Shown one piece after another: positions 1 to 9,440 of a DNA stretch of 64,000 nt. The notes below the pieces were generated by a model, which searched no databases, had not been told where the DNA came from, and was given only the letters and a program-made list of their open reading frames with translations. The stretch's first letter is position 1. Each line of letters opens with the position of its first letter. The position numbers were made by a program, and so were the translations under genes. The stretch is from the NCBI GenBank assembly GCA_039621445.1, contig CP154954.1:61067858-61131857 (forward strand), in the 5' to 3' direction. This DNA comes from Euglena gracilis (lineage: Eukaryota; Euglenida; Euglenophyceae; Euglenales).

Positions 1-564
1 CGAGGAAATTCTGAAGCCGGTCCCATTGGGGTATTTAGTGAGCGTTGGCTTTGTGCGAGGGGAGGGGGAGGGCTTTGGATGAAGCTTTGGATGATGGAGG
101 GAAAGCTTTGGATGAAGCTTCTCCGTAGGTTGTAGGTGGTAAATCCCCCTCCCAAATAACACCCCCCCCAGGGAATTTCTTAAGCCGGAGGGTGCCCTAT
201 CCCCCGGGGTGGGGTCCAGCCAGCCAGCAGCACAAATTCGGGCTGGGAGCCCCCCCCCCAGGAGTCGAGTGAAAAAAAGTCGGGTCCAGACCAGCCGGAG
301 CAGCCAACTGGGCTGCCCAGGTCACCCATCCCTGCATTTTTTCCCCTCATCACAGCTTGCTCCGTCACAGCCCCCCCCAGCCTTGATCTAGCGCCATCCA
401 TCAAAATGTCGAAAATGGAAAAAATGGTGTGGAAATTTTGGGTTTTCATCGACCCAGCCCAGCCCAGCCCCCTCCAGTCCCGAACCAGGTTTTGAATAGT
501 GCTGAGCTCTTTATTAGCGCGCCCCCACCCCTTCATTGACCCCCGGCCCGGCCCGGCAGCCCGG
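1..564. other. non-coding, no gene seen
   Basis: Low-complexity sequence with short poly-C and poly-G runs and two degenerate copies of an AATTTCTTAAGCCGG-like motif, near position 9 and near 172. Reading frames here are short and compositionally biased. I see no exon, RNA gene or mobile element that I can name. Confidence 0.6.
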
Positions 565-1443
565 CGGCCCGAAAAACGCTCGTTTTCGGATCAAAGCAGT
601 TTTTCTGGGTCCGGGAGGCCCAAAAACATCGTTTCGGGCAAAAAAAATTTTTCGACTGTTTTGACTCGGGTTTGACCCAGAGTCACTGGGTCGGCGGCCC
701 GAAACGGGACGCTGGCGGGTCGAAAAACGCTCATTTTCGGTTCAAAAACGGTTTTCTGAGTCCGGGAGGCCAAAAAACATCGTTTTGGGCAAAAAAATTT
801 TTTCGATTTTTTCGACTTTTTCGACCCGGTTTTGGCCCGAAGTCAATGGGTCGGCGGCCCAAAACGGGGCGCTGGCGGGTCGAAAAACGCTCATTTTCGG
901 CTCAAAGACGGTTTTTCTGGGTCCGGGAGGCCAAAAAACATCGTTTTGGGCAAAAAAAATTTTCGACTTTTTTGACCTTGTTTTGACCCAAAGTGAATGG
1001 GTTGGCGGCCCAATACGGGGGGCACTGGAGGGTCGAAAAACGCTCATTTTCGGCTCAAAAACGGTTTTTCTGGGTCCGGGAGGCCAAAAAACATCGTTTT
1101 GGGCAAAAAAAAATTTTCGATTTTTTTTCGACTGTTTCGACCCGGTTTTGGCCCGAAGTCAATGGGTCGGCGGCCCAAAACGGGGCGCTGGCGGGTCGAA
1201 AAACGCTCGTTTTCGGCTCAAAGACGGTTTTTCTGGGTCCGGGAGGCCAAAAAACATCGTTTCGGGCAAAAAAATTTTTTCGATTTTTTTTCGACTTTTT
1301 CGACCTTGTTTTGACCCGAAGTCAATGGGTTGGCGGCCCAAAACGGGGCGCTGGCGGGTCGAAAAACGCTCATTTTCGGCTCCAAAAAACATCGTTTCGG
1401 GCAAAAAAAATATTTCGATTTTTTTTCGACTTTTTTGACCCAT
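565..1443 (+). repeat. tandem repeat, about 160-bp units, six copies
   Basis: Six adjacent copies of a 153-163 bp unit. The phrase TCGAAAAACGCTC recurs near 571, 720, 880, 1033, 1196 and 1359. Each unit has a GGTCCGGGAGGCC core, an ACATCGTTTYGGGC segment and a poly-A/poly-T-rich tail. Because units are often near multiples of three, frames stay open across several copies and give FFD/GPGGQKT-type peptides; I regard these as by-products. An inverted array of the same unit lies at 24600-25470. Confidence 0.9.
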
Positions 1444-1775
1444 GATGCCATGACCATCAGGGCCATCCTCGGTCATGATGGTCATCATGGGTGATGATGG
1501 GCATCATGGGTCGTGATGGGCATCATGGGTCATGATGGCCATCATGACCCATGATTGGCATCACGGGTCATGATGGCCATCATGGGTCAGGATGGCCATC
1601 ATGGGTCATGATGGCGATGGCCATCATGGGTCATGATGGCCATCGTGGGTCGTGATGGCCATCATGGGTCATGATGGGCATCATGACCCATGATTGGCAT
1701 CAAGGGTCATGATGGCCATCATTGGTCATGATGCGCATCATGGCCATCACGGGTCATGATGGCCATGATGACGAT
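1444..1775. repeat. minisatellite, 19-20 bp CATGATGGCCATCATGGGT
   Basis: About 17 degenerate copies of a 19-20 bp motif built on ATGATGGCCATCAT, which is nearly self-complementary. Variants swap GCC for GGG, and orientation switches in places, for example CATCATGACCCATGAT. It sits directly between the 160-bp array and a further diverged unit. Confidence 0.9.
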
Positions 1776-2460
1776 GATGGTCGAAAAACGCCCATTTTCG
1801 GCTCGAAAACCCCTTTTCCGGGTCCGGGAGGCCAAGAAGCATGGTTTTGGGTAAAAAAAAATTTTCGATATTTTTCGCCTTTTTTGGCCGAAAACGGCCA
1901 AGTCCACCAGTGGAAAAAGTGTACAAAATGGCCAGAATCGGCTGAAAAACAGCCGTATCTCGGGCTACGCGAACAGTTGTGGGGAAATCAAAATACCGGT
2001 AGATGGAGTGTTCCAAGGGCTTCAAATTAGGTCTTCGGACATTTCCTTTGATTTTGCTTCATTTTGGAAAAATTTTGAAACTATTGATTTTTGGCCGAAT
2101 TTTGGCTGAAAACGGCTAAGTCGGACAGTGGAAAAAGTGTACAAAAATTGGAGATATTTTGAAAATTGACATTTTTTTGGCCGTCCAGAGGGGGGGGGGG
2201 GCTAAAAAAGGGGGTTGGCCAATCCTACCAAGTTTGGACCCCTTCGCGCGTGAATAACTCGGGCCTGGCGGGGAGTTGGGCGTCAAACCCAGGTGATTCG
2301 GAAACTAGGAATCCAGTCGCTCGCGACTGAAAAAAAAATTTTTCGGGAACGGGGCCGGGATCATGGTGATAATCCGCCGGTTCCCGAGGTGGCCCCGAGG
2401 GGGGGGGGGGGAGGGGGGGGTTGGGGGGGGTTTTCCCCCAGTGGTAAGCTTCGCTCTTAC
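1776..2460. repeat. diverged array unit plus GAAGCCCTTGGAA module
   Basis: Starts with one more diverged copy of the 160-bp unit. It continues with a module carrying GTACAAAAT, GTATCTCGGGCTA and TTCCAAGGGCTTCAAATTAGG, then a segment with CCAAGTTTGGACCCC and GCCGGTTCCCGAGGTGG before a poly-G run. The whole order reappears inverted at about 23950-24600. No gene is visible. Confidence 0.75.
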
Positions 2461-2563
2461 CCATAAAGGGATAAGAGCTCAGCGACCCCCCCTATCCCCC
2501 GGGGGGGTCCAGCCAGCCAGCAGCCTTTTTGCCAGCCGGAGGCTGGATCCCCCCGGCCCGGGG

Positions 2564-2680
2564 TGGTGACCGACTGGTTTCCCAATGGTGACTGACTGGT
2601 TTCCCAATGGTGACTGACTGGTTTCCCAATGGTGACTGACTGGTTTCCCAATGGTGACTGACTGGTTTTTCAAAAGTGAC
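2564..2680 (+). repeat. 22-bp minisatellite, five copies
   Basis: Five head-to-tail copies of GGTGACTGACTGGTTTCCCA plus two bases. The first copy has CCGACTGG in place of CTGACTGG. Single diverged copies of the GACTGGTTTTC core recur in the large array, for example near 10340 and 10570. Confidence 0.93.
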
Positions 2681-4212
2681 CCCCCCCCCCCCCCCCCCCC
2701 AGACCAGAACGGGAAACGGCCTTGCGGCCAGGGTGGTGGGTGGGGGGGTCGACCACCCCCCCCCCCACCTCTTCCCATTGTTCTGGTGGCACCAATTTTT
2801 GGACCCCAAATTTTTTTCCCGGACCCGAAGGCGCCGGTTGTTTTTTTGGTCCCCCCCAAAACCCCATTTTTTCACACCTTCCAAAAATATCAACGTTTTC
2901 TCGAAATTTTGATTTCGGGAGGTTTTTGATGCAAATCAAAAAAAGATTTTTTCTGGGAGAAAAAGTCTCAGTAAAATTGGATTGTGCCAAAATTTTGTGC
3001 ATTTTTTGGTTTTTTGGTCGACCCCTCCCCACCACAGCATTTTCACCAATTTCGGCAAACGGGGATGTTGGCCGAGGGAAATTTCTGAAGTTTTTTTTTA
3101 AAAAGAACCCAAATTACAGGACTTTTTGATGGAAAACCAATTTTTTTTTCATGAAAAAAATCTCAAAATTTTCCGGGTTGTTTTTAGGAGGGGGATAAAA
3201 AAACGAATCTCAAAAAAATGGACAAATTTTTGGCACAGTCCAATTTTACTGAGACTTTTTCTCTTGGAATTTTTTTGATTTTCAATGGCTTTTTTCTGCA
3301 TCAAAACCCTCCCAAAACCGACCCCCCCCCCGACCTCCCGGGTGCCCCCAGGCCTTCCCGTTCTGCCCTGCCCCCCCCGGGTCGGTAAAAAATTGTATGG
3401 TCCAGATCACCCCCATTCTCTTCAGGGGGGTCTGGGACCCCCCTGAGACCAGACATTTTTCTTTGGACCTTTGCACCGGAGAAGATAAAACAATTTGGTG
3501 GATGTTTTTGGCCGATTTTCAACCGAGAAAAGTTTGCGAAACTGCGATTCTGGGGCTTTTTTCAAACCCCCAAAAAACCAGGTTTGCTTAACCCAAAGGG
3601 GAGCCCCCCAGGCAGGGCTGGGAATCCCCGCAACCCCATGGGTGCGGGGTCAACCCCCCCCCCCAACCCCCTCCTGGTGGAAGGGCCCAAAATCGGGCCG
3701 TCTGAGGAGGCATTTCCCAATAAATTTTTGGTGCTTGGGGCGCTGATATTTTTTTCATATTTGGGGGGCAGAAATTTTGGCTGTTTATTTATGCTCTTGG
3801 CGACAAGACTGTAAGTTGGTGCAGGGTTTGATATAAGGAGGGCGTACATGGTTTCGGTGGGGGGGGTGTCCCCCCCCCCCCCCCCCTCCTGGCCCGCAGG
3901 GGGGGTCCGGACCACCCCCCCCCACCTGCCAGGGGGGTCCGGACCGACCCTCGAGGGGGGTCTCCGGGACCCCCCCCAAAAGGGTCAATTTTTTCCTCCG
4001 GCGCTTTGCACCGAAATTTTTTTGCATTTTTGGCACATTTTTGCCCAAAATGGCATTTTTGGTCGTTTTGGGGGTCAAAAATTCGGTAATCCAGACCGCG
4101 CACCTGTTTAGGTGGGGGGTGTCCCCCACCCCCCCCCCCCTCCTGGCCCGCAGGGGGGGGTCCGGACCACCCCCCCACCTGTCCTTATATCGAACCCTGG
4201 GTTGGTGCCTGA
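2681..4212. other. poly-C/poly-T module region, no gene
   Basis: Mosaic of modules that recur in the downstream array: long poly-C or poly-G runs, a CCCGCAGGGGGGGTCCGGACC-like segment, GATATAAGGAGGGCGTAC, and an A/T-rich hairpin module at about 2880-2995. An inverted copy of the hairpin module's tail lies near 3210-3260. It probably belongs to an intron or the 5' flank of the aldolase exon at 4219. Nothing in it reads as an exon. Confidence 0.6.
2880..2995 (+). repeat. recurrent hairpin module (first of about 12 copies)
   Basis: A short stem-loop (arms 2900-2907 and 2912-2919) is followed by an A-rich stretch, then TGTCAGTAAAATTG and GTGCCAAAA. The same layout recurs near 5350, 5775, 11320, 12140, 12560, 17950, 18765, 19190, 26225, 27050 and 27470. 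In this copy the usual CAAAAT/ATTTTG arm core is CGAAAT/ATTTCG, a paired change. Confidence 0.75.
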
Positions 4213-4218
4213 TTGTAT

Positions 4219-4371
4219 GGTGGTTCAGGCTCGACAGATGCAGAGATTCATGAAGCAGTGCGGAATGGGGTGGTCAAGATGAACCTTGATACTGACATGC
4301 AGTGGGCATACTGGGATGGATTGCGCCAGTTTGAGGCAAAGAAACACGATTATTTGCAGGGACAGATTGGG
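4219..4371 (+). CDS. class II fructose-bisphosphate aldolase, penultimate exon
   Basis: Codes for 51 residues of class II (zinc-dependent) fructose-bisphosphate aldolase, the glycolytic and gluconeogenic enzyme that cleaves fructose 1,6-bisphosphate to dihydroxyacetone phosphate and glyceraldehyde 3-phosphate. Diagnostic motifs are GGSGST at the start, then GVVKMNLDTDMQWA (the family's substrate-binding NxDTD segment) and YLQGQIG at the end. In the family this is followed directly by NPEG..DKPNKKYYDPR, which here sits on the separate exon at 7229. Upstream, the frame closes within two codons. A TTCAG acceptor overlaps the GGS codons, so the exact 5' edge is uncertain. No GT donor follows GQIG; the frame runs on to a TGA at about 4420. 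This exon occurs only once in the window. Confidence 0.85.
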
Positions 4372-4684
4372 AGCCAAGCCACTACTTGTCATTCTCAGCA
4401 GTTGCTTAATCCAAGATCTTGAAAGTTTGTATTTTTGTGCATTGTGAAGAAAATGCGATTTGTTACATTTCTTTTTTCATTTTTTTGCGCATTTTGTTTT
4501 CCAATTTCTTTTGGGCACAAATTGCTCAACTACCAGACCGTGATTCATTTAACACCCGTGTGCAGTGCAAGGCTTCTTTTTAAGACCCCCCGGGGGGGGA
4601 GGGGCGGGTCCCCCACCCACCCACCCACCCACTTTTTTTGAATTTTTTTTTCATTTTTTTCACCCCCTCCTGCCCCCCCCCCCC
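4372..4684 (+). other. intron-like sequence after the aldolase exon
   Basis: The aldolase frame continues for 16 unrelated codons to a stop, so this should be intron. It is T-rich, seems unique in the window, and merges near 4600-4684 into the poly-C sequence that begins the tandem array. A GTTTGT donor-like site near 4427 lies after the stop codon and cannot serve the coding frame. Confidence 0.5.
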
Positions 4685-7228
4685 TTGTCGTACGACCACC
4701 CCTCATTTACGACCACCCCCCGGTCACAGGTTGCAGGTCATGGGGTCACAGGTTGCGGGTTGCGAAAATTTCAACACCACCTTAACTTCGACCGCTCCCT
4801 CATTTACGGCCACCCCCCGGTCGCAGGTTGCCGGTTATGGGGTGTTACGACCCCCGGCAGGGCGGTTCATAAGGGACGGGATTTTTTTTAGTAAAACACC
4901 GCAAAAAAAATTTTCCGGCGCCGGGTGTTTTTTTAACCCATTTTGGGACCATATGCAGGCGCCCATGGCTAAAATGGCCAAAAAAATGGTCTTAAATGGC
5001 GGCCTATAATGGCCTAAAATGGGGATATTTGGGGCTTGACCATGGGTGCTTGCCAAGGTTGACTGCTTGTTTCTTTTTGAAACAGAAAAAGCGTGTTTCT
5101 TTTTAAAAAAAAGTCAGGTTTTTTAGAAAAAAAACACATATTTTCTGTTTCAAAAAAGAACAAGTTTTTTTATAAAATCTTTTTTTTAAAAAAGCCATGT
5201 TTTTTAAAAAAACACAACAGAAAAAACGTCCAGAAAAACTCAAAAACGTCACTTTTTGATGACCAAAAAAATGTCTTTAGAAGTTTTTACTCAAAAAATG
5301 GCCATTTCACAATTAAAACTCCCTCAAACCCCATTTTTCACACCTTCCAGAAAATTCTCAAAATTTTAATTTTGAGAGTTTAGAAGCAAAAAGACGCCAT
5401 TGAAAATCCAAAAAAATTTGACAGAAAAAAATGTCAGTAAAATTTGACTGTGCCAAAATTTGGTCCACTTTTTTTGGCCTGCATTATTTTCCACCCCCCT
5501 CCTAAAAGTACCAAATTTAACCCTGAAATCTTTGAGATTTTTCTGTGAAAAAAATGTGGTTTTCCATCAAAAAATCACCAATTTTTCGGCTTCCAATTTT
5601 GTCGGTTCTAATTTTATCTAGCCCCAATTCAGCCCCCCCCCCCCGGTGTTTTGGGTTCATTTTTCAAAATTTCAAAAATTTTCAGCCCAAGTCCCCCGTT
5701 TTCCCGAAATTGGTAAAAATGCTGCCAAAGTGTTTCCCCCCCCCAAACCCCAGTTTTTTCACATTTTCCAAAATTTCAATATTTCTCAAAATGTTGATTT
5801 TGAGAGATTTTGGAAGCAAAAAAATGCCACTGAAAATCCAAAAAAAATTCTAAGAAAAAAATGTCAGTAAAATTTGAATGTTCCAAAATTTGGCCCCATT
5901 TTTTTGACCACCCTCTTAGGACTAACAATTTTCAACCGTAAAATTTTGGCAATTTTTTTGGGAAAAATGTCATTTTCCATCAAAAAACACCATGTATTTT
6001 TGGTTCATTTTTTTGAAAAAATTTCAAAAAATTTTCCCCGGCCAAAATCCCCTTTTTTTATTATTTTTTGGTTGAAGTGTGTGGGGACAGATTTTTAGTT
6101 TTGCTTAAGGACCGCCCTGCCCCCCAGTAACAGGTTGCAGAACCCAGTCGTACGACAAGGGGGGCAGGTAAAAATTACCATTTTTTAACCTGAAAATTTT
6201 GAGCTTTTTTTGTGAAAAAAATGTGGTTTTCCATCAAAAAATCATACGTTTTGGGTTCATTTTTTAAAAAAAAATTCAAAAAAATCCCGGGTTTCCTGAA
6301 ATCGGTGAAAATGCTGTCTGTTGCGGGTGGGGGGGTCGACCCCCCCCCCCCGCCACCTCCCGGGTGGGGGTGTCGATACCCCCCCCCCCTAGCCCTTCCC
6401 TTTCTGCCCTGGACCACCCTCCTGGTCTGGGGTTGTACCCACCCCTGCCCTTGTCGTACGACCACCCCTCATTAATGACCACCCCCCGGTCGGAGGTTGC
6501 AGGTCATGGGGGTTATGACCCCCCCGGTTGCAGGTTGCGAAAATTTCAACACCACCTTACCTACGACCGCCCCCTCGTTTACGACCACCCCCCCAGTCGC
6601 AGGTTGCAGGTTGTGCGGGTGTTACGACCCCCCCCCTGGTTGCAGGTTGCGGGAACCCGGTTGTGGTTTGGAAATTGGGTTGTTTTTGGCATCCTGTCTT
6701 GTGACCACCCCTGCAGGTTTGGGGGTATGCACGACCCCCCCAGTCGGGGTTATACGAAGGGGTAACCCCAAATAATGCCCCCCCGCCCATCGGGCTGGGG
6801 CGAAAAAATAATACCCCCCCTGGTTTTTGCGCCGAAGGCGCAGGTTATGACCTGAAAATGTAGGTAAAAATTACAGTTTCTGACAACAAATTACGAAAAG
6901 AAAGTAATTTTTCTGGATCATCTGACCTCCAAAAAATGGTAAATTTCATGAGAAAGTACAAAAAATGACCGCAAGGGGGGTTTTGGTGCTTTTTTGAGTC
7001 CTATGGGACTTCAAAAAAATTCGAGAATTTTGGAGAAGTAATACCCCCCCAAATACAACCCCCCCCCCTCAGGCCGGGACTTCGGGCGAAAAAATAATAC
7101 CCCGGGGGAGCATTATTTTGGGGGGGGGGTTCAGCTTACCTGTTGGTGTTGAATGCACCGGAGGCCTGATGGGTTTTTTTTTGTTTCCCCAAGTTTGTGA
7201 ACCACGTCATTTTGATGTATTTTTGCAG
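4685..7228 (+). other. intron-like modules between aldolase exons
   Basis: No gene. Contents in order: the TTGTCGTACGACCACC block; ATGGCCAAAA and AAATGGCGGCC words near 4950-5020; a T-rich stretch around 5060-5230 with words related to TTCTTTTTGAAACAG; hairpin modules near 5350 and 5775; a second GTACGACCACC block at 6450-6600; and a CCCATCGGGCTGGGGCGAA segment near 6785. The stretch ends in a T-rich tract and TTTTTGCAG at 7220-7228, a good 3' splice site. Equivalent stretches lie at 11463-13849, 18088-20484 and 26366-28937. Confidence 0.65.
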
Positions 7229-7375
7229 AAGCAGTGGTATGAGCTTAACCCCGAGGGCCCTGACAAGCCAAACAAGAATTATTACGACCCACGAAAGTGG
7301 ATCCGTGAGGCCGAGCTTGGAATGCTGGCCCGCGTCAAGGTGGCCTTCAAGGCGTTGAATTGCCCGGTGGCCTAA
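7229..7375 (+). CDS. class II aldolase terminal exon, copy 1
   Basis: C-terminal part of class II fructose-bisphosphate aldolase. The diagnostic stretch is NPEGPDKPNKNYYDPRKW, followed by IREAELGMLARVKVAFKALN, then CPVA and TAA. In the family this follows YLQGQIG directly and contributes a phosphate-contacting arginine in the YYDPR region. The exon start is set by TTTTTGCAG at 7220-7228, but that adds KQWYEL before NPEG, so the true junction may lie a few codons later. Upstream the frame is open for about 37 codons, which looks accidental. The nearest candidate partner exon is at 4219. Near-identical copies occur in the next three units. Confidence 0.85.
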   Translation, partial: KQWYELNPEGPDKPNKNYYDPRKWIREAELGMLARVKVAFKALNCPVA

Positions 7376-8114
7376 AGCAGTTCATTGGTATCCCCTGAAC
7401 CACACGACTCGTACCTGGAACGAAACGTTTATGGTTTTTTTTTGCTCATGCTTGCTGAAATTTGATCACGTCTTTCTTTTGTCGTTGCACGATACTCTCC
7501 AGCTTCCAGGGAGAGACGGAACACCCTCCGGAGGTACCTGTGAGGGGAGGGGGGGTGGTTGGGGGGGGGGGGCACCACAGGGTTCGAAACGAGGGTGCAC
7601 GGCTCGATGTGCTTCACATTTTTTTGTTTTCCATTTTCACCGTCTTTCGAAAATTCCCAAAAATGTGCATTTTTTTGCAATTTTTTTCCAGCCTTTTTTG
7701 CGTTCTGTTGCATTTCTGCATGGTTCACCTGGTCTTCTCAGATTTTGACCATTTTTGCAATTGTTTGCATTTTTTTTGATGTTTGAAATTTTGACATTTT
7801 CCTCATTTGCAATCCCATTTTTTGCAAATTTTGGTACCCCATTGCAGGTTTCTGGGCAACCTTTGCATTTTCGTGATTTTTTGCGCTAGGTTTGCATTTT
7901 TGTGACTTTGTGCACTTTTTCTCTGGGTTTTGGAGACTCCTTCAGCCAGAGACTTTTGGCACCGGGTTGGTCTGCACTTTTGGCGCAGACCAACCCACCA
8001 CTCCCTTGGGTCGAGTAATCTCCCCACAAGGGGCAGGGACACTCGAACTCCCTGGAGGCAAGCCGAAAAGGGGGGAAGGGACACCGAGGGCAAGCACAAA
8101 AACATTTTTTCGCC
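7376..8114. other. 3' flank of aldolase exon, no gene
   Basis: Starts with GCAGTTCATTGGTATCCCC and continues with a G-rich run (7545-7571), a GGTTCGAAACGAGGGTGCAC segment, and a stretch dominated by TTTTTGCA and CATTTTTG words. Several frames stay open, but the peptides are F/C-rich and low in complexity. It probably holds the 3' untranslated region; I could not fix a polyadenylation signal. Confidence 0.55.
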
Positions 8115-9440
8115 GCGCTGGGTTAGGAGGTCCCGCTTGGTGCCCTTTGTCGCCGGAGGTGGCTGATTCTTATCTTGCCCTTCGACACAAAAAAGGACAG
8201 GACAAGAGTTCACGAACGAAGAAGAACCAAGAAGAGACGTCAATATCAATTCAATATCCAGAAAAAAAAGACACGACCCCGACGGACACCAATTGAAGAC
8301 TCCATTCTGTAAAATTCATTTTGGACTTCAATGAGGAATGCCTTGGACAAGAAACCTGAATTCTTTGGCCGCGGAAGTCCTGGAGCAGTGGCCGCAGCAG
8401 GAGAACTCGGGACCACTCACCATCTTCTTGTGCTTCGCCCTCTTGGTCCCTTCCTCCCCTTTCCTCTGTCGTGGGAGTCCGAAGACGCGGTCGACACGCG
8501 GAAAACCGGGGCCACCCTTCCCCCCCAGACCCCCACCCCAGAAATTTCCCAGCACAAACCCCCCCCAATGACGGCCACGGTCCTTGGACCACTGGGGCCA
8601 GAAGGCCCAGAAAAAAGAGATCAGCCCCAGCCCTTGTGGGGCAAAGGCGGGGCCAGGGGGGCCCAAATTGCCTCCCAAAGAACATTCAATGAGGAGTTGG
8701 AATCAAGGCCAAGGACGCCACCACTACAGGGGCCATGGGGGCCAAGTTTTCAAGCAAATCCCCTCAGGAAGGGGCAGAAAAGCTCTGTACAACCCCCCCA
8801 ATTCATCTTGCATAACAGCCCCCCTCAAGGGGACAAGGGGGGGCCACAGCAGCCCCCCCAAGATTTCCAATGGGGCTGGAGGCCAAGAAGAACTCAAGGC
8901 CCAGAAGACCAACAGATGGATTATGGAAAAAGATTCATGTATGGAGTCCCTGGAGACCAGCAGGGTGGACCCACAGTGGACACCAAGAAGCTAAGAAAGC
9001 TGCTGGTAAATTCCCCGAGGGACCCACAGAGGCCCTCTGCCAAAAATGCGGGAAAAAGGGACCCACAGTGGCCCTTTCAATGACCCAGCCACAGGAGTAA
9101 AAGGGACCCTTTTGTGCCCTTTTTCGCCGGCGAGCAAGGCATGGCCTCACAATGGCAAACTGCTGAGCCCGAGGTGTCCTCGGGCTCCGCACTTTGCCCT
9201 TGTGAGGCCACGCCTTGCTCGCCGGCGGTGTTGTTTGGATTATTCTGGCGCGTTGGGTTAGGAGGTCCCGCTTAGTGCCTTTTTTCGCCGGAGTTGGCTA
9301 ATTCTTAATTTGCCCTTCGATACCCAGAAGAAAGGAACGTCCACTACCTTATCAATTGGAAGAAGAAGAAGTCAACCAATCAATTCAAATTATCCAGAGA
9401 AAGACGGTCGTGCAGAATGTCAAAGTTGAAATCGCAAACT
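8115..9440 (+). mobile_element. non-autonomous retroelement derivative, unit 1
   Basis: Two related segments begin the same way, GGGTTAGGAGGTCCCGCTT then GCCGGAG.TGGCTGATTCTTA, at 8121 and 9252. They end in similar CCAGA/GACGG and CAAT-rich sequence, like diverged direct repeats of an LTR-type element. The same sequence forms the ends of the large element at 29797-36750. About 1.1 kb lies between the two segments, with no conserved domain. An open frame at 8331-9083 (Pro/Gly/Gln-rich) mirrors non-coding sequence at 36.3-36.75 kb and is probably chance. Confidence 0.6.
9125..9227. repeat. 103-bp near-perfect palindrome, unit 1
   Basis: The left arm starts CGCCGGCGAGCAAGGC and the right arm ends GCCTTGCTCGCCGGCG. 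Inner arms TGGCCTCACAA and TTGTGAGGCCA also pair, and a smaller GCCCGAG/CTCGGGC hairpin forms near the tip. A few mismatches remain, including one at ATGG versus CCAC. On either strand it would fold into a long cruciform or hairpin. Confidence 0.93.

Noticed and set aside
785-1438. 217-codon frame in the 160-bp array
   Set aside because: All frames read the same repeat unit and stay open because it lacks stops; low-complexity FFD/GPGGQ peptides.
2564-2680. possible CRISPR array
   Set aside because: Units are contiguous with no unique spacers; the host is eukaryotic.
8331-9083. 250-codon Pro/Gly/Gln-rich frame, repeated at 14955 and 21591
   Set aside because: Lies in the terminal-repeat-like part of a retroelement derivative; the end of the frame differs among copies after single-base length changes, and no domain is visible.
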